Shown: piece after piece, positions 40,957-50,334 of the stretch | Layout: the number at the start of each line of letters is the position of its first letter | Position numbering within the stretch: position 1 is the stretch's first letter | From: Rhizobium sp. RU36D | GTDB taxonomy: Bacteria > Pseudomonadota > Alphaproteobacteria > Rhizobiales > Rhizobiaceae | Direction of reading: 5' to 3' | Assembly (NCBI RefSeq): GCF_900176345.1 | Contig: NZ_FWXU01000001.1 | Span: 543,775-607,774, forward strand | DNA: 64,000 nucleotides | Program-made: the position numbers and the translations under genes | The notes under the pieces: model-generated | Database searches by the model: none | What the model was told of the DNA's origin: nothing | Seen by the model: the letters and a program-made list of their open reading frames with translations, nothing else

Positions 40957-42192
40957 ATGAGCAAGACAAGACATTTCACCATCGTCGGCGGCGGACAATC
41001 CGGCCTGCAGCTGGGTTGCGGTTTGCTGGATGCCGGCCATACCGTTCACATCGTGCAGAACCGGACAGGCGAGGAAATCCGCGCCGGCAAGGTGCTTTCC
41101 AGCCAGTGCATGTTCGATCAGGCGCTGCAGAACGAGCGTGATCTGGGGCTCAACTTCTGGGAAGACCAGTGCCCGACCGTGGACTCCATCAATTTCTGTG
41201 TCCCGGCACCTGATGGATCCGGAAAGGCCATCGACTGGAACGGCAAACTGGACAAGCCCGGCATGAGCGTCGACCAGCGGCTGAAGATCCCGCACTGGAT
41301 GACCGCTTTCGAAAAGCGCGGTGGACGGATCACCATTGCCGAGGCGGGCATTGCCGAGCTTGAGGACTATACGCGCGAGTCCGACCTGGTGATCGTCGCT
41401 GCCGGCAAGGGCGAGATCAACAAGCTGTTCGAGCGCGATCCGGAGAAATCCCCCTATGACAAGCCGCAACGGTCGCTTGCTTTGACCTATGTCACCGGCA
41501 TGACCCCGCGTCCGGATCACTCGGCCGTCAACTTCAACCTCATTCCGGGGATCGGCGAGTACTTCGTCTTTCCGGCCCTGACCACGACAGGTCCCTGTGA
41601 CATCATGGTATTCGAGGGCATCCCCGGCGGGCCCATGGACTGCTGGAAGGATGTGCGAGGTCCAGAACAGCATCTGGAAAAGTCTAAGTGGATCCTCGAC
41701 ACATTCCTGCCCTGGGAAGCCGAACGCTGCCGCAACGTTGCGCTGACGGATGACAACGGGATCCTCGCGGGCGCCTTTGCACCGACGGTGCGCAAGCCGG
41801 TTGGGCGCTTGCCGTCTGGCGCCATCGTGCTGGGCATGGCCGACGCCGTCTGCCTGAACGACCCGATCACCGGCCAGGGCTCCAACAATGCCTCAAAGGC
41901 CGCGAAGTTCTATCTGGACGCGATCCTCGCCCAGGAAGATCGGCCATTCGATGCCGCCTTCATGCAGGCCACCTTCGATAGCTACTGGGCCTATGCGCAG
42001 TTCGTGGTGGGCTGGACCAATGCGCTGCTCGCCCCTCCGCCACCCCATGTCCTGCAGATCATGGGCTCCGCCCAGGCCTTCCCGCAACTGGCGAAGCGCA
42101 TCGCCAACGGTTTCAACGATCCCAGGGACTTCTTCCCCTGGTTTGCCGTGCCGGAGGAAGCGGAGGCCTATCTCACGAAGCTCGCCGCTTAA
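40957..42192 (+). CDS. FAD-dependent indole/styrene monooxygenase, StyA/IifC-like
   Basis: 411 residues. FAD-binding fold TIVGGGQSGLQLGCGLLDAG at the N-terminus, and the long StyA-type C-terminal domain (GMADAVCLNDPITGQGSNNA is the second FAD contact). Styrene/indole monooxygenases epoxidise the side chain of styrene or the 2,3 bond of indole. Pairing with a flavin reductase and an SDR, and the surrounding isatin hydrolase and anthranilate genes, favour indole. Strong ribosome site AAAAAGGGG. Ends 13 bp from the convergent ligase. Confidence 0.87.
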   Translation: MSKTRHFTIVGGGQSGLQLGCGLLDAGHTVHIVQNRTGEEIRAGKVLSSQCMFDQALQNERDLGLNFWEDQCPTVDSINFCVPAPDGSGKAIDWNGKLDKPGMSVDQRLKIPHWMTAFEKRGGRITIAEAGIAELEDYTRESDLVIVAAGKGEINKLFERDPEKSPYDKPQRSLALTYVTGMTPRPDHSAVNFNLIPGIGEYFVFPALTTTGPCDIMVFEGIPGGPMDCWKDVRGPEQHLEKSKWILDTFLPWEAERCRNVALTDDNGILAGAFAPTVRKPVGRLPSGAIVLGMADAVCLNDPITGQGSNNASKAAKFYLDAILAQEDRPFDAAFMQATFDSYWAYAQFVVGWTNALLAPPPPHVLQIMGSAQAFPQLAKRIANGFNDPRDFFPWFAVPEEAEAYLTKLAA

Positions 42193-42205
42193 GACCGGTA
42201 CGCTC

Positions 42206-43879
42206 TCAGTGTTTCACCCGGAGCGCCTGCTTGGCATCTCGGAGATCATGGCAGTCGGGGTGAGACATCGGATTTTCCGCAAGGGCGCCAAGATCGGCCT
42301 TGCGGATCTTCTGCGTCGACGTCGTCGGCAGCTTGTCAACGAAGGCGACATAGCCAGGCAGCTTGTAATAGGCGAGCTGGCCGGCGCAGTGGGAGAGGAT
42401 CGCCGACGCAAAGTCGGCGCCCACCTGCGCCTTGTCCTTCGCCACGACGACCGCCATCACCTCTTCGCCCCTCAACGGATCAAGCACGGCAACGACCGCC
42501 ACCTGCGCGACGCCGGGATGGCTGGCGATGGCGCCCTCCACTTCCACCGCGGCGATGTTTTCGCCCGAGCGGCGGATGATGTTCTTCTTGCGATCGACGA
42601 AATAGAGGCTGCCGCCCTCATCCCGGCGCATCACATCGCCGGTATGCAGCCATCCGCCGGCCCAGATCTCGGTCGTCGCCGTTTCGTTCTTGAGATAGCC
42701 CGAAAAGAGGCCGCGGCGGGGATTATCCCCCGCGGCCCGCACGAGCAATTCACCCGGCACGCCCGCGGGCGTATCATGACCGGCGTCGTCAACGATGCGG
42801 GTTTCCATTCGGGGGCCGGCACGGTCGGCACGTCCAAGGCATCGTTCGCCGATATGGCGCGGTTCGTCCACGGCGCAAAGCAGGCAGGCGCCGCCAGATT
42901 CGGTCATGGCCCAGCCCTCCAGCAGCGGCACGCCGAAGCGCGCCTCGAAGGCGCCGTGGTGATCCGGATGCACCCCGCCGCCGACACCGAAGCGCAGGCC
43001 ATGGGCACGATCCTTGTCGGATGGCGCGATTGCCAGGAGTATGGCCGGCATCACCCCGAGATAGTGGAAACAGGTGGCACCCGTCTCGATCGCCATGCCC
43101 CACCAACTGCGGGGATGGAACCGATCCACGATGACCTGGGCACCACCGGAAGCCAGCATGCCCATGAAGGAATTGCCCATCGCATTCACATGGAAAGTCG
43201 GCAGCGGTGTAATCAGCCTCTCCTGCCCCGGCCGAAGCGAGACGAACCCCTGCTGCGCCGTGTACCACTCTCCCCAGCCCAGGAAATAGCCGTTGGACAA
43301 GAGGCAGCCTTTCGGCCGGCCCGTCGTGCCGGACGTATAAATCAGCGCACATTCGGCTTCGAAGGCATCGCCTGCCGATGGGCCAGCAGCCGAACGCGCC
43401 GGCGGCAGATCCTGCGCATGATCGAGCACAACAGGCACCTCAAGGGTGCGGGCCACGTCCTGGACCTGCGCCAGCCGGCTCTCGACCACCACCAGGAGTG
43501 CAGCCTCACTATGCTCCAGCAGATAGGCCAGTTCATCAGCCGTATAATCCGGATTGACGGGAACGAGGCTGACGCCAAGGCTGTTAAGTGCCAGCCAGTG
43601 AATGAAATGCTGGGGCCGGTTTTCCGCCAGGACCGCCACGCGATGACCGGCGCCATAGCCGGCCTTGCTGTAGCGTGTTGCCAGCGCGTCAACCTCGGCC
43701 AGCACCTCGCCATAGGTCCAGCTCGTTCGATCCAGAGACCACAGCCGCGCGACATCGGCGGGCAGAATGAGCAAGGGGTTGTCCGCGAATATCAAGGCCT
43801 GGGCCGCAAGAAGCGCATAGGGGCTTCGCGCGGTGTCCGCTCTGGTCTTGTCCTTTGGCTGGCCTTGGAAATCGCTCAT
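42206..43879 (-). CDS. AMP-forming acyl/aryl-CoA ligase (copy 2)
   Basis: 557 residues, ANL superfamily. ALIYTSGTTGRPKGCLLSNG is the nucleotide loop, AMTESGGACLL, GGWLHTGDVMRRDEGG, YFVDRKKNIIRRSGENI and the catalytic Lys in TSTQKIRKADLG follow. It is a paralogue of the ligase at 12611-14230. It is divergent from the 2-aminobenzoyl-CoA monooxygenase gene and shares the operator-rich gap with it, so anthranilate activation to 2-aminobenzoyl-CoA is the leading hypothesis for this copy. Start ATG 43879 with GGGGAC upstream. Confidence 0.86.
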   Translation of the reverse strand: MSDFQGQPKDKTRADTARSPYALLAAQALIFADNPLLILPADVARLWSLDRTSWTYGEVLAEVDALATRYSKAGYGAGHRVAVLAENRPQHFIHWLALNSLGVSLVPVNPDYTADELAYLLEHSEAALLVVVESRLAQVQDVARTLEVPVVLDHAQDLPPARSAAGPSAGDAFEAECALIYTSGTTGRPKGCLLSNGYFLGWGEWYTAQQGFVSLRPGQERLITPLPTFHVNAMGNSFMGMLASGGAQVIVDRFHPRSWWGMAIETGATCFHYLGVMPAILLAIAPSDKDRAHGLRFGVGGGVHPDHHGAFEARFGVPLLEGWAMTESGGACLLCAVDEPRHIGERCLGRADRAGPRMETRIVDDAGHDTPAGVPGELLVRAAGDNPRRGLFSGYLKNETATTEIWAGGWLHTGDVMRRDEGGSLYFVDRKKNIIRRSGENIAAVEVEGAIASHPGVAQVAVVAVLDPLRGEEVMAVVVAKDKAQVGADFASAILSHCAGQLAYYKLPGYVAFVDKLPTTSTQKIRKADLGALAENPMSHPDCHDLRDAKQALRVKH

Positions 43880-44197
43880 GGATCGTCCCCGCTCTTCGCT
43901 CGGTTGCGCAAATTATTTTATGTTTAAAGTATTTGTCCGTCCGATTTTGTCAAAGGAAATTTATGGTAATATTACCGCATTGAGTTTATTGAAAAATCAG
44001 GAAAAAGATAGTGTTTTCGGGTCGGCACCGGCGTGTCGGGTGCGGCAAAATGCTCAGCTCGCAGACCAGAAATTGCCGATCCAACACACCGATGCCGCGA
44101 TAATTCCGCTTGACGGCCTCAAGCATGGGCCTATATTTTAAACTTAAAATATCAAGAACGGCAGACCGCCTCCGGTCTGCGAATAAGAGGGACTGAG
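43880..44197. promoter_or_regulatory. Divergent promoter of ligase 2 and the 2-aminobenzoyl-CoA operon, with two operators
   Basis: 318 bp. Operator copy 9, TTATTTTATGTTTAAAGTAT (43913-43932; about 15 of 20 positions), is 34 bp from the ligase start. Copy 10, ATATTTTAAACTTAAAATAT (44134-44153), has 9-bp perfect arms around AC and is 45 bp before the monooxygenase start. A third perfect palindrome, GGTAATATTACC, is at 43965-43976. No coding gene lies here. Confidence 0.75.
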
Positions 44198-46516
44198 ATG
44201 CGTATCGTTTGCATAGGCGGCGGGCCGGCTGGCCTTTATTTCGCGCTCCTGATGAAGAAGTTCCATACGGAGCATGACATCACTGTTGTCGAGCGCAACA
44301 AGCCCTACGATACATTTGGCTGGGGCGTGGTATTCTCCGATGCGACCATGGTTTCCATGCGCGTCTGGGACCCGGAAAGCGCTGCTGAGATCGAGGATGC
44401 GTTCAATCACTGGGACGATATCGAGCTGCTCTTCAAGGGTACGCGCCAGCGCACGTCAGGACACGGCTTCGTAGGCATTGGCCGCAAGAAGCTTCTGAAC
44501 ATCCTGCAGCGTCGCTGCGAAGCCCTTGGCGTCGAGTTGCAGTTTGAGACCGAATCCGACGGCGACACCGACTACCCGGATGCCGACCTGATCATTGCAT
44601 CGGACGGCTTCAACTCGAAGATCCGCAATCGCTATGCGGATGTCTTCCAGCCTGACCTGGCCGTGCGCCCGAACCGCTATATCTGGCTCGGCACCAACAA
44701 GCTGTTTGATGCCTTCACCTTCGACTTCCGCAAGACCGACCACGGCTGGTTCCAGGCCCATATCTACAAGTTCGACGACCAGACATCGACCTTCATCGTG
44801 GAGACGACCGAGGAAGCCTATGAAAAGCATGGCCTCGGCCAGCTGGACCAGCAGGGCTCCATCGACTTCTGCCAGAACCTCTTCTCGGAAGTGCTCGAGG
44901 GCGCAGACCTGATGACGAACGCGCGCCATCTGCGCGGCTCGGCCTGGCTGAACTTCAATCGCCTGATCTGCGGCAAGTGGAGCCATTTCAACGGCAACTC
45001 CCATGTCGTTCTGATGGGCGACGCAGCCCATACCGCGCATTTCGCCATCGGCTCCGGCACCAAGCTCGCCATCGACGATGCGATCGAACTGACCAACCAG
45101 TTCCAGAAGCTGGGCCACGACAAGGACAAGATCCCCGCGGTGCTGGAAACCTATGAGGAAATCCGCCGCGTCGACGTTGCCCGCATCCAGAACGCCGCCC
45201 GCAACGCCATGGAGTGGTTCGAAGTGGTTGGCGAGCGCTATGCCGACACGCTGGAACCCGAACAGTTCATGTATTCGATGCTGACCCGCTCGCAGCGCAT
45301 CAGCCATGAAAACCTGCGCCTGCGCGACAAGACCTGGCTGGAAGGCTATGAGCGCTGGTTCGCCAAGAAACAGGGCCTGGAGGTCAAGGAAGGCGAGCGC
45401 TGCCTGCCGCCGATGTTCACGCCCTACACCGTCCGCGACGTAACGCTGCAGAACCGCATCGTGGTATCGCCAATGGCGATGTATTCCGCCAAGGACGGCC
45501 TGATCGACGATTTCCATATGGTGCACCTGGGTGCCCGCGCCATGGGCGGTGCCGGATTGGTTTTCGCCGAGATGACCTGCGTCTCGCCCGACGCCCGCAT
45601 CACCCCCGGCTGCCTTGGCCTGTGGAACGATGAGCAAATGGAAGGCTGGAAGCGCTTCGTCGATTTCGCCCATTCCAAGTCCTCCGCCAAGGTCGGCATC
45701 CAGCTCGGCCATGCGGGCCGCAAGGGCTCGACCAAGGTGGCATGGGAAGGCATCGACCAGCCGCTGGAAGAAGGCGCCTGGCCGCTGATCTCGGCGTCCG
45801 CCCTGCCCTATCTGAAAAACAGCCCCGTGCCGAAGGCCATGGACCGTGCTGATATGGATCGGGTGAAGGCCGATTTTGTTGCCGCGACCGAGCGCGCCGC
45901 AAAGGCGGGCGTCGACTGGCTGGAACTGCATGTGGCACACGGCTACCTGCTCTCCAGCTTCCTGTCGCCGCTGACCAACCGTCGCACCGACGAATATGGC
46001 GGCAGCCATGAAAACCGGGCGCGCTATCCGCTTGAGGTGTTCAAGGCCATGCGCGCCGTATGGCCTGCGGACAAGCCGATGTCTGTTCGTCTGTCCTGCC
46101 ATGACTGGTTCGACGGCGGCAACACGCCTGACGACGCCGCCATCTTCGCGGAAATGTTCAAGGAAGCCGGCGCTGACGTCATCGACTGCTCGTCCGGCCA
46201 GGTATGGAAGGAAGAGAAGCCGGTCTATGGACGCCTGTTCCAGACCCCGTTCTCCGACAAGATCCGCAATGAGATCCGCATTCCGACCATCGCCGTCGGT
46301 GCGATTTCGGAAGCCGACCATGCCAACTCGGTGATTGCAGCCGGACGCGCTGACCTTTGCGCCGTCGCCCGCCCGCATCTTGCCGACCCGGCCTGGACCT
46401 TGCATGAAGCCGCCAAGATCGGCATCAACTCGATTGCCTGGCCCAAGCAGTACTATTCGGCCAAGTCGCAATATGAGAACAACCTCGCCCGCGCCGCAGC
46501 GCCGGTCGGCAAGTAA
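44198..46516 (+). CDS. 2-Aminobenzoyl-CoA monooxygenase/reductase (fused FAD hydroxylase + old-yellow-enzyme)
   Basis: 772 residues. N-terminal half (1 to about 400) is a flavoprotein hydroxylase (MRIVCIGGGPAGLYFALLMK; LMGDAAHTAHFAIGSGTKLA). C-terminal half (from LPPMFTPYTVRDVTLQNRIV, about residue 408) is an old-yellow-enzyme barrel with the substrate-binding LELHVAHGYLLSSFLSPLTN and FMN-binding AVGAISEADHANSVIAAGRA. Proteins with this exact fusion hydroxylate and reduce 2-aminobenzoyl-CoA to a non-aromatic product (Azoarcus evansii) or hydroxylate salicylyl-CoA. The RidA, cupin and beta-oxidation partners downstream favour the anthranilate version. First gene of a nine-gene operon with a near-perfect operator upstream. 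Confidence 0.88.
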   Translation: MRIVCIGGGPAGLYFALLMKKFHTEHDITVVERNKPYDTFGWGVVFSDATMVSMRVWDPESAAEIEDAFNHWDDIELLFKGTRQRTSGHGFVGIGRKKLLNILQRRCEALGVELQFETESDGDTDYPDADLIIASDGFNSKIRNRYADVFQPDLAVRPNRYIWLGTNKLFDAFTFDFRKTDHGWFQAHIYKFDDQTSTFIVETTEEAYEKHGLGQLDQQGSIDFCQNLFSEVLEGADLMTNARHLRGSAWLNFNRLICGKWSHFNGNSHVVLMGDAAHTAHFAIGSGTKLAIDDAIELTNQFQKLGHDKDKIPAVLETYEEIRRVDVARIQNAARNAMEWFEVVGERYADTLEPEQFMYSMLTRSQRISHENLRLRDKTWLEGYERWFAKKQGLEVKEGERCLPPMFTPYTVRDVTLQNRIVVSPMAMYSAKDGLIDDFHMVHLGARAMGGAGLVFAEMTCVSPDARITPGCLGLWNDEQMEGWKRFVDFAHSKSSAKVGIQLGHAGRKGSTKVAWEGIDQPLEEGAWPLISASALPYLKNSPVPKAMDRADMDRVKADFVAATERAAKAGVDWLELHVAHGYLLSSFLSPLTNRRTDEYGGSHENRARYPLEVFKAMRAVWPADKPMSVRLSCHDWFDGGNTPDDAAIFAEMFKEAGADVIDCSSGQVWKEEKPVYGRLFQTPFSDKIRNEIRIPTIAVGAISEADHANSVIAAGRADLCAVARPHLADPAWTLHEAAKIGINSIAWPKQYYSAKSQYENNLARAAAPVGK

Positions 46517-46527
46517 GGATCGGATCG

Positions 46528-47319
46528 ATGGCGGCAGGCGGCAAGCTTGAGGGACGACATGCAGTGGTAACCGGTGCCGGCAGCGGCATCGGGGCTGCGA
46601 TTGCCCGTGCCCTGGCTGCCGCCGGCGCTCAGTTGACGCTTGCCGGGCGGCGGCGGGAGCCGTTGGAAGCGCTTGCTGCCGAGATCGGCAATGAACGCGT
46701 TTTCGTGGCCGCCGGCTTTGACGTCACGGATCCCAAGGCGATTGAGGCCGGACTTGCCGCGGCGCGGGAAAAGTTCGGTCGCATCAGCATCCTGATCAAC
46801 AATGCGGGCGAGGCGCCTAGCGCCCCGTTCGACAAAACGACGCTCGATATGTGGTCTCACGTGATGAACGTGGACCTGACCGGCGTGTTCAACGTCACCC
46901 AGGCCGCTCTCCCTGACCTCAAGGCCCATGGCGAAGGCGCGCGGATCATCAATATCGCATCGACTGCCGGCCTCACCGGCTATGCCTATGTCTCGGCCTA
47001 TTGCGCGGCCAAGCACGGCGTGGTCGGCCTGACGCGCGCACTGGCTCTGGAACTGGCCAAGAAGGGCGTGACGGTCAATGCCGTCTGCCCCGGCTTCACC
47101 GACACGCCGATCATTTCCAGATCGATCGAAGAGGTCGTCGCAAAGACCGGCCGCAGCCGCGAGCAGGCCCTGGCCGAGTTCGTCAAATCCAATCCGCAAG
47201 GACGCCTGGTCAAGCCAGAGGAAGTCGCAGACGCGACGCTGTGGCTTGCCTCTCCCAATGCGGCATCCATCACCGGTCAGGCCATTGCCGTGGCGGGTGG
47301 AGAAATCATGGCGGGTTGA
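46528..47319 (+). CDS. Short-chain dehydrogenase (3-hydroxyacyl-CoA type)
   Basis: 263 residues. Classical SDR: VVTGAGSGIGAAIARALAAA, NNAGEAPSAPF, catalytic Ser in NIASTAGLTGY, YCAAKHGVVGL and a C-terminal SITGQAIAVAGGEIM. AAGGA precedes the ATG at 46528. The position in the operon suggests oxidation of a hydroxyl on the ring-reduced CoA ester. Substrate unknown. Confidence 0.88.
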   Translation: MAAGGKLEGRHAVVTGAGSGIGAAIARALAAAGAQLTLAGRRREPLEALAAEIGNERVFVAAGFDVTDPKAIEAGLAAAREKFGRISILINNAGEAPSAPFDKTTLDMWSHVMNVDLTGVFNVTQAALPDLKAHGEGARIINIASTAGLTGYAYVSAYCAAKHGVVGLTRALALELAKKGVTVNAVCPGFTDTPIISRSIEEVVAKTGRSREQALAEFVKSNPQGRLVKPEEVADATLWLASPNAASITGQAIAVAGGEIMAG

Positions 47320-47359
47320 ACCGACCATGAGCAACGGGAACGAAAACTGGGAGCCTGCG

Positions 47360-47806
47360 ATGGAATTGGAAAAGGGCATAACGCAGAATGGCAGCGGATA
47401 CCAAGGCGTAAGCTGGAACATCCTCGGCCAGGTTTATTATCCAAAGGCGGTCTGCGCCGACACATTTGCCTTCGAAACGAACAGCGATCCGGGCCAGTTC
47501 GTGCCCGTGCATATCCATCCGAACCAGGATGAATTCATCCTGGTCCAGGAGGGAGAACTCGACCTGAAGCTCGATGGCCAATGGACGAAGGCCAAGGCCG
47601 GCGATCTGGTGCGCATGCCCAGGGGCGTACCGCATGGCTATTTCAATAAGTCCGACAAGCCCTGCCGCGCTTTGTTCTGGGTCGCACCGGCCGGAAAGCT
47701 GGAGCAGCTTTTCATCGGCCTCGACCAGATGACGGATGTGGATGCAATCGTGAAGCTTTCGGCCGAGCACGAGGTGGATTTCCTTCCACCTTCCGCAAAC
47801 GACTGA
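47360..47806 (+). CDS. Cupin-domain protein
   Basis: About 148 residues, one cupin fold: [21 protein letters not shown] carries the two His and one Glu metal ligands, and GVPHGYFN the last His. Start ATG 47360 has GGGAG at 47349-47354; a second candidate at 47327 has only a weak ribosome site. It is the third gene of the operon. In anthranilate clusters a cupin is often present with no proven function; a ring-opening or isomerising role, or binding of an aromatic intermediate, are candidates. Confidence 0.78.
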   Translation: MELEKGITQNGSGYQGVSWNILGQVYYPKAVCADTFAFETNSDPGQFVPVHIHPNQDEFILVQEGELDLKLDGQWTKAKAGDLVRMPRGVPHGYFNKSDKPCRALFWVAPAGKLEQLFIGLDQMTDVDAIVKLSAEHEVDFLPPSAND

Positions 47807-47868
47807 GACACAATAAAAACCCGGCCGCCCGATCAGCGGCAGGGACAAATGGGAGGCGAGCAGACGAC

Positions 47869-48711
47869 ATGGCCAATGTGATGCAAGACATGAAGCGCAG
47901 CTTCAAGGACCATAAGCCACAGCATTTCCTTTGGGAGGTTAGCGAGGACGGCCGCATCGCGACGCTGACCCTCAATCGTCCCGAACGGAAGAACCCGTTG
48001 ACCTTCGACAGCTATGCCGAGATGCGCGACCTGTTTCGCGACCTTGCTTACGCCTCCGATGTCAGGGCTATCGTGCTGACCGGTGCAGGCGGCAACTTCT
48101 CCAGCGGTGGTGACGTGTTCGAGATTATCGAACCGTTGACGCATATGGCAATGCCCGAGCTGCTGGCCTTTACCCGCATGACGGGGGATCTGGTGAAAGC
48201 CATGCGCCGCTGCCCTCAGCCGATCATCGCCGCCGTTGACGGCATCTGCGCCGGCGCCGGCGCGATCCTTGCCATGGCATCCGACATGCGGCTCGCAACG
48301 CCCGAAGCCAAGACCGCCTTCCTCTTCACCCGCGTCGGGCTTGCGGGGGCCGATATGGGCGCCTGCGGCATTCTTCCGCGCATCATCGGTCAGGGCCGCG
48401 CCTCCGAACTCCTGTTCACCGGCCGCTTCATGAGCGCCGAAGAAGGTCAGAACTGGGGCTTCTTCAATGCCTTGCACGGCAAGGATGCCGTCGTTCCGGC
48501 CGCTGTCAATCTTGCCCGGTCGCTGGCCGATGGTCCCTGGTTCGCCCATGGCATGACCAAGACCATGATGAACCAGGAATGGGCCATGGGCATCGAGGAG
48601 ATGATCGAGTCTGAAGCCCAGGCCCAGGCGATCTGCATGGCCACGGGCGATTTCCGCCGCGCCTTCGAGGCCTTTGCCGCCAAGCAGAAGCCGGTATTCG
48701 AGGGCAACTGA
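47869..48711 (+). CDS. Enoyl-CoA hydratase/isomerase family protein
   Basis: 280 residues of the crotonase family: [20 protein letters not shown], then the oxyanion-hole segment [17 protein letters not shown] and [20 protein letters not shown]. Of the family's catalytic acids, only part is seen ([20 protein letters not shown]), so hydration, isomerisation or ring hydrolysis could each apply. Ends 2 nt before the acyl-CoA dehydrogenase start. It probably acts on a ring-opened or alicyclic CoA ester. Confidence 0.87.
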   Translation: MANVMQDMKRSFKDHKPQHFLWEVSEDGRIATLTLNRPERKNPLTFDSYAEMRDLFRDLAYASDVRAIVLTGAGGNFSSGGDVFEIIEPLTHMAMPELLAFTRMTGDLVKAMRRCPQPIIAAVDGICAGAGAILAMASDMRLATPEAKTAFLFTRVGLAGADMGACGILPRIIGQGRASELLFTGRFMSAEEGQNWGFFNALHGKDAVVPAAVNLARSLADGPWFAHGMTKTMMNQEWAMGIEEMIESEAQAQAICMATGDFRRAFEAFAAKQKPVFEGN

Positions 48712-48713
48712 CC

Positions 48714-49907
48714 ATGAGCGCCACAACCTCCTCCCCTGCCGCCGCTCTCGGCCGTGACCATCTCGCCTGGCCGTTCTTCGATGCCGGCCATGCCGAATTT
48801 GCCAAGCGGCTGGATGCTTTCGCGGCATCCGCGGCCATGACGTCCGTCGACCATCACGACGTCGATGGCGCGTGCCGCAAGCTGGTCAAGGCGCTTGGCG
48901 AAGCGGGCCTGCTCACCGCCGCCGTCAGCCTTGAGGGCGGAGACGGCATCGACAGCCGCAAGGTCTGCCTGGCGCGCGAAACGCTCGCCTTCCACGATGG
49001 CCTCGCCGATTTCGCCTTCGCCATGCAGGGCCTGGGAACCGGCGCCATCAGCCTGACGGGTTCCCCGGAACTCAAGCAGGCCGTGCTTCCGAAGGTCATC
49101 ACCGGTGACTGGATTTCCGCCTTCGCCCTATCGGAAAAGCTTGCCGGCTCCGACGTCGCTGCCATGGCCTGCGCCGCACGGGCCGATGGTGATCATTATG
49201 TGCTCGATGGCGAGAAGACCTGGATCTCAAATGGCGGCATAGCCGATGTCTACACGGTCTTTGCCCGCACGGGCGAGGCACCGGGTACGCGCGGCATTTC
49301 CGCCTTTGTCGTCTTCGCCGACGATCCCGGCTTCTCCATCTCCGAGCGTATCGATGTCATCGCGCCCCATCCGCTGGCGACGATCCGCTTCGAAAATTGC
49401 CGCATTCCGGCGGGTCGCAGGCTCGGCGCGCCGGGCGAAGGCTTCAAGATCGCCATGCGCACGCTGGACATCTTCCGCGCTTCGGTTGCCGCAGCATCCC
49501 TCGGCTTTGCCCGCCGTGCGCTCGCGGAAGCCCTGACCCACGCCAGAGAGCGTCCGATGTTCGGCGCAACGCTCTCCGACCTGCAACTCACCCAGGCTGC
49601 CCTTGGCGACATGGCGACCGATATCGATTCAGCCGCCCTCCTAACCTATCGCGCGGCATGGCGGCGCGACGTGCAGAAACTGCCGACCACCAAGGAGGCA
49701 GCCATGGCCAAGATGACCGCCACCGAAAATGCTCAGACCGTGATCGACCGTGCCGTGCAGATGTTCGGTGGTCGCGGCGTGAAAAGCGGCGAGATGGTCG
49801 AAAAGCTCTATCGCGAGATCCGCGCGCTCCGAATTTACGAGGGCGCAACCGAAGTCCAGAAGCTGATCGTTGCCCGAGAGCTTCTGAAGGAACAGGCGGG
49901 CAAGTGA
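48714..49907 (+). CDS. Acyl-CoA dehydrogenase
   Basis: 397 residues. Flavin and substrate motifs: [60 protein letters not shown], then the C-terminal [20 protein letters not shown] and [18 protein letters not shown]. The usual Glu base is present in the RIYEGATEV segment. FAD enzyme; substrate unknown, probably an alicyclic or aliphatic CoA ester of the anthranilate route. Start ATG 48714, 2 nt after the previous stop. Confidence 0.92.
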   Translation: MSATTSSPAAALGRDHLAWPFFDAGHAEFAKRLDAFAASAAMTSVDHHDVDGACRKLVKALGEAGLLTAAVSLEGGDGIDSRKVCLARETLAFHDGLADFAFAMQGLGTGAISLTGSPELKQAVLPKVITGDWISAFALSEKLAGSDVAAMACAARADGDHYVLDGEKTWISNGGIADVYTVFARTGEAPGTRGISAFVVFADDPGFSISERIDVIAPHPLATIRFENCRIPAGRRLGAPGEGFKIAMRTLDIFRASVAAASLGFARRALAEALTHARERPMFGATLSDLQLTQAALGDMATDIDSAALLTYRAAWRRDVQKLPTTKEAAMAKMTATENAQTVIDRAVQMFGGRGVKSGEMVEKLYREIRALRIYEGATEVQKLIVARELLKEQAGK

Positions 49908-49911
49908 CGCC

Positions 49912-50334
49912 ATGACCGTATTCCGCACCACCAGGCCGTTGCGTTTTGGCGACTGCGATCCCTCCGGGATCGCCTATTTCCCGTCCTACCTGAACATTCT
50001 GGTGGGCGTGCTGGAAGAATTCTTTGCAGCCGCCGGCAAGCCGTGGTCCGTGCTCATTGCCGAGCGGCGCATCGGCACGCCAACCCTGAAGCTGGACCTG
50101 ACCTTCCTCAAGCCCGGTATTCACGGCGATCTCATGGACTTTTCGATCCGCGTGGCCCGCATCGGCAATTCCTCCATGGACCTGGAGCACGAAGTCTCCT
50201 GTGGCGGAGAGATTTTGTGGAAGGCCAACCAACGTATCGTTGCAACCTCGCTGGAAACGCATAAGTCGGTGTCTTGGCCCGACGACATCAGAACCGCTTT
50301 CATGCCCTATCTGGAGAACAAGAATAATGCATAA
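49912..50334 (+). CDS. Acyl-CoA thioesterase, 4-hydroxybenzoyl-CoA thioesterase family
   Basis: 140 residues, hot-dog fold. RPLRFGDCDPSGIAYFPSYL has the catalytic Asp typical of the 4-hydroxybenzoyl-CoA thioesterase group. It hydrolyses a CoA ester, presumably to recover CoA from dead-end intermediates. ATG 49912, 4 nt after the acyl-CoA dehydrogenase stop. Its stop overlaps the RidA gene by 8 nt. Confidence 0.88.
   Translation: MTVFRTTRPLRFGDCDPSGIAYFPSYLNILVGVLEEFFAAAGKPWSVLIAERRIGTPTLKLDLTFLKPGIHGDLMDFSIRVARIGNSSMDLEHEVSCGGEILWKANQRIVATSLETHKSVSWPDDIRTAFMPYLENKNNA

Noticed and set aside
44456..46471. A 671-codon open frame antisense to the 2-aminobenzoyl-CoA monooxygenase gene
   Set aside because: It mirrors the sense gene's codon bias (GC-rich third positions) and its translation has no recognisable domain. 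Similar antisense frames at 10571-12379, 41888-43927 and 58470-60146 are rejected for the same reason.
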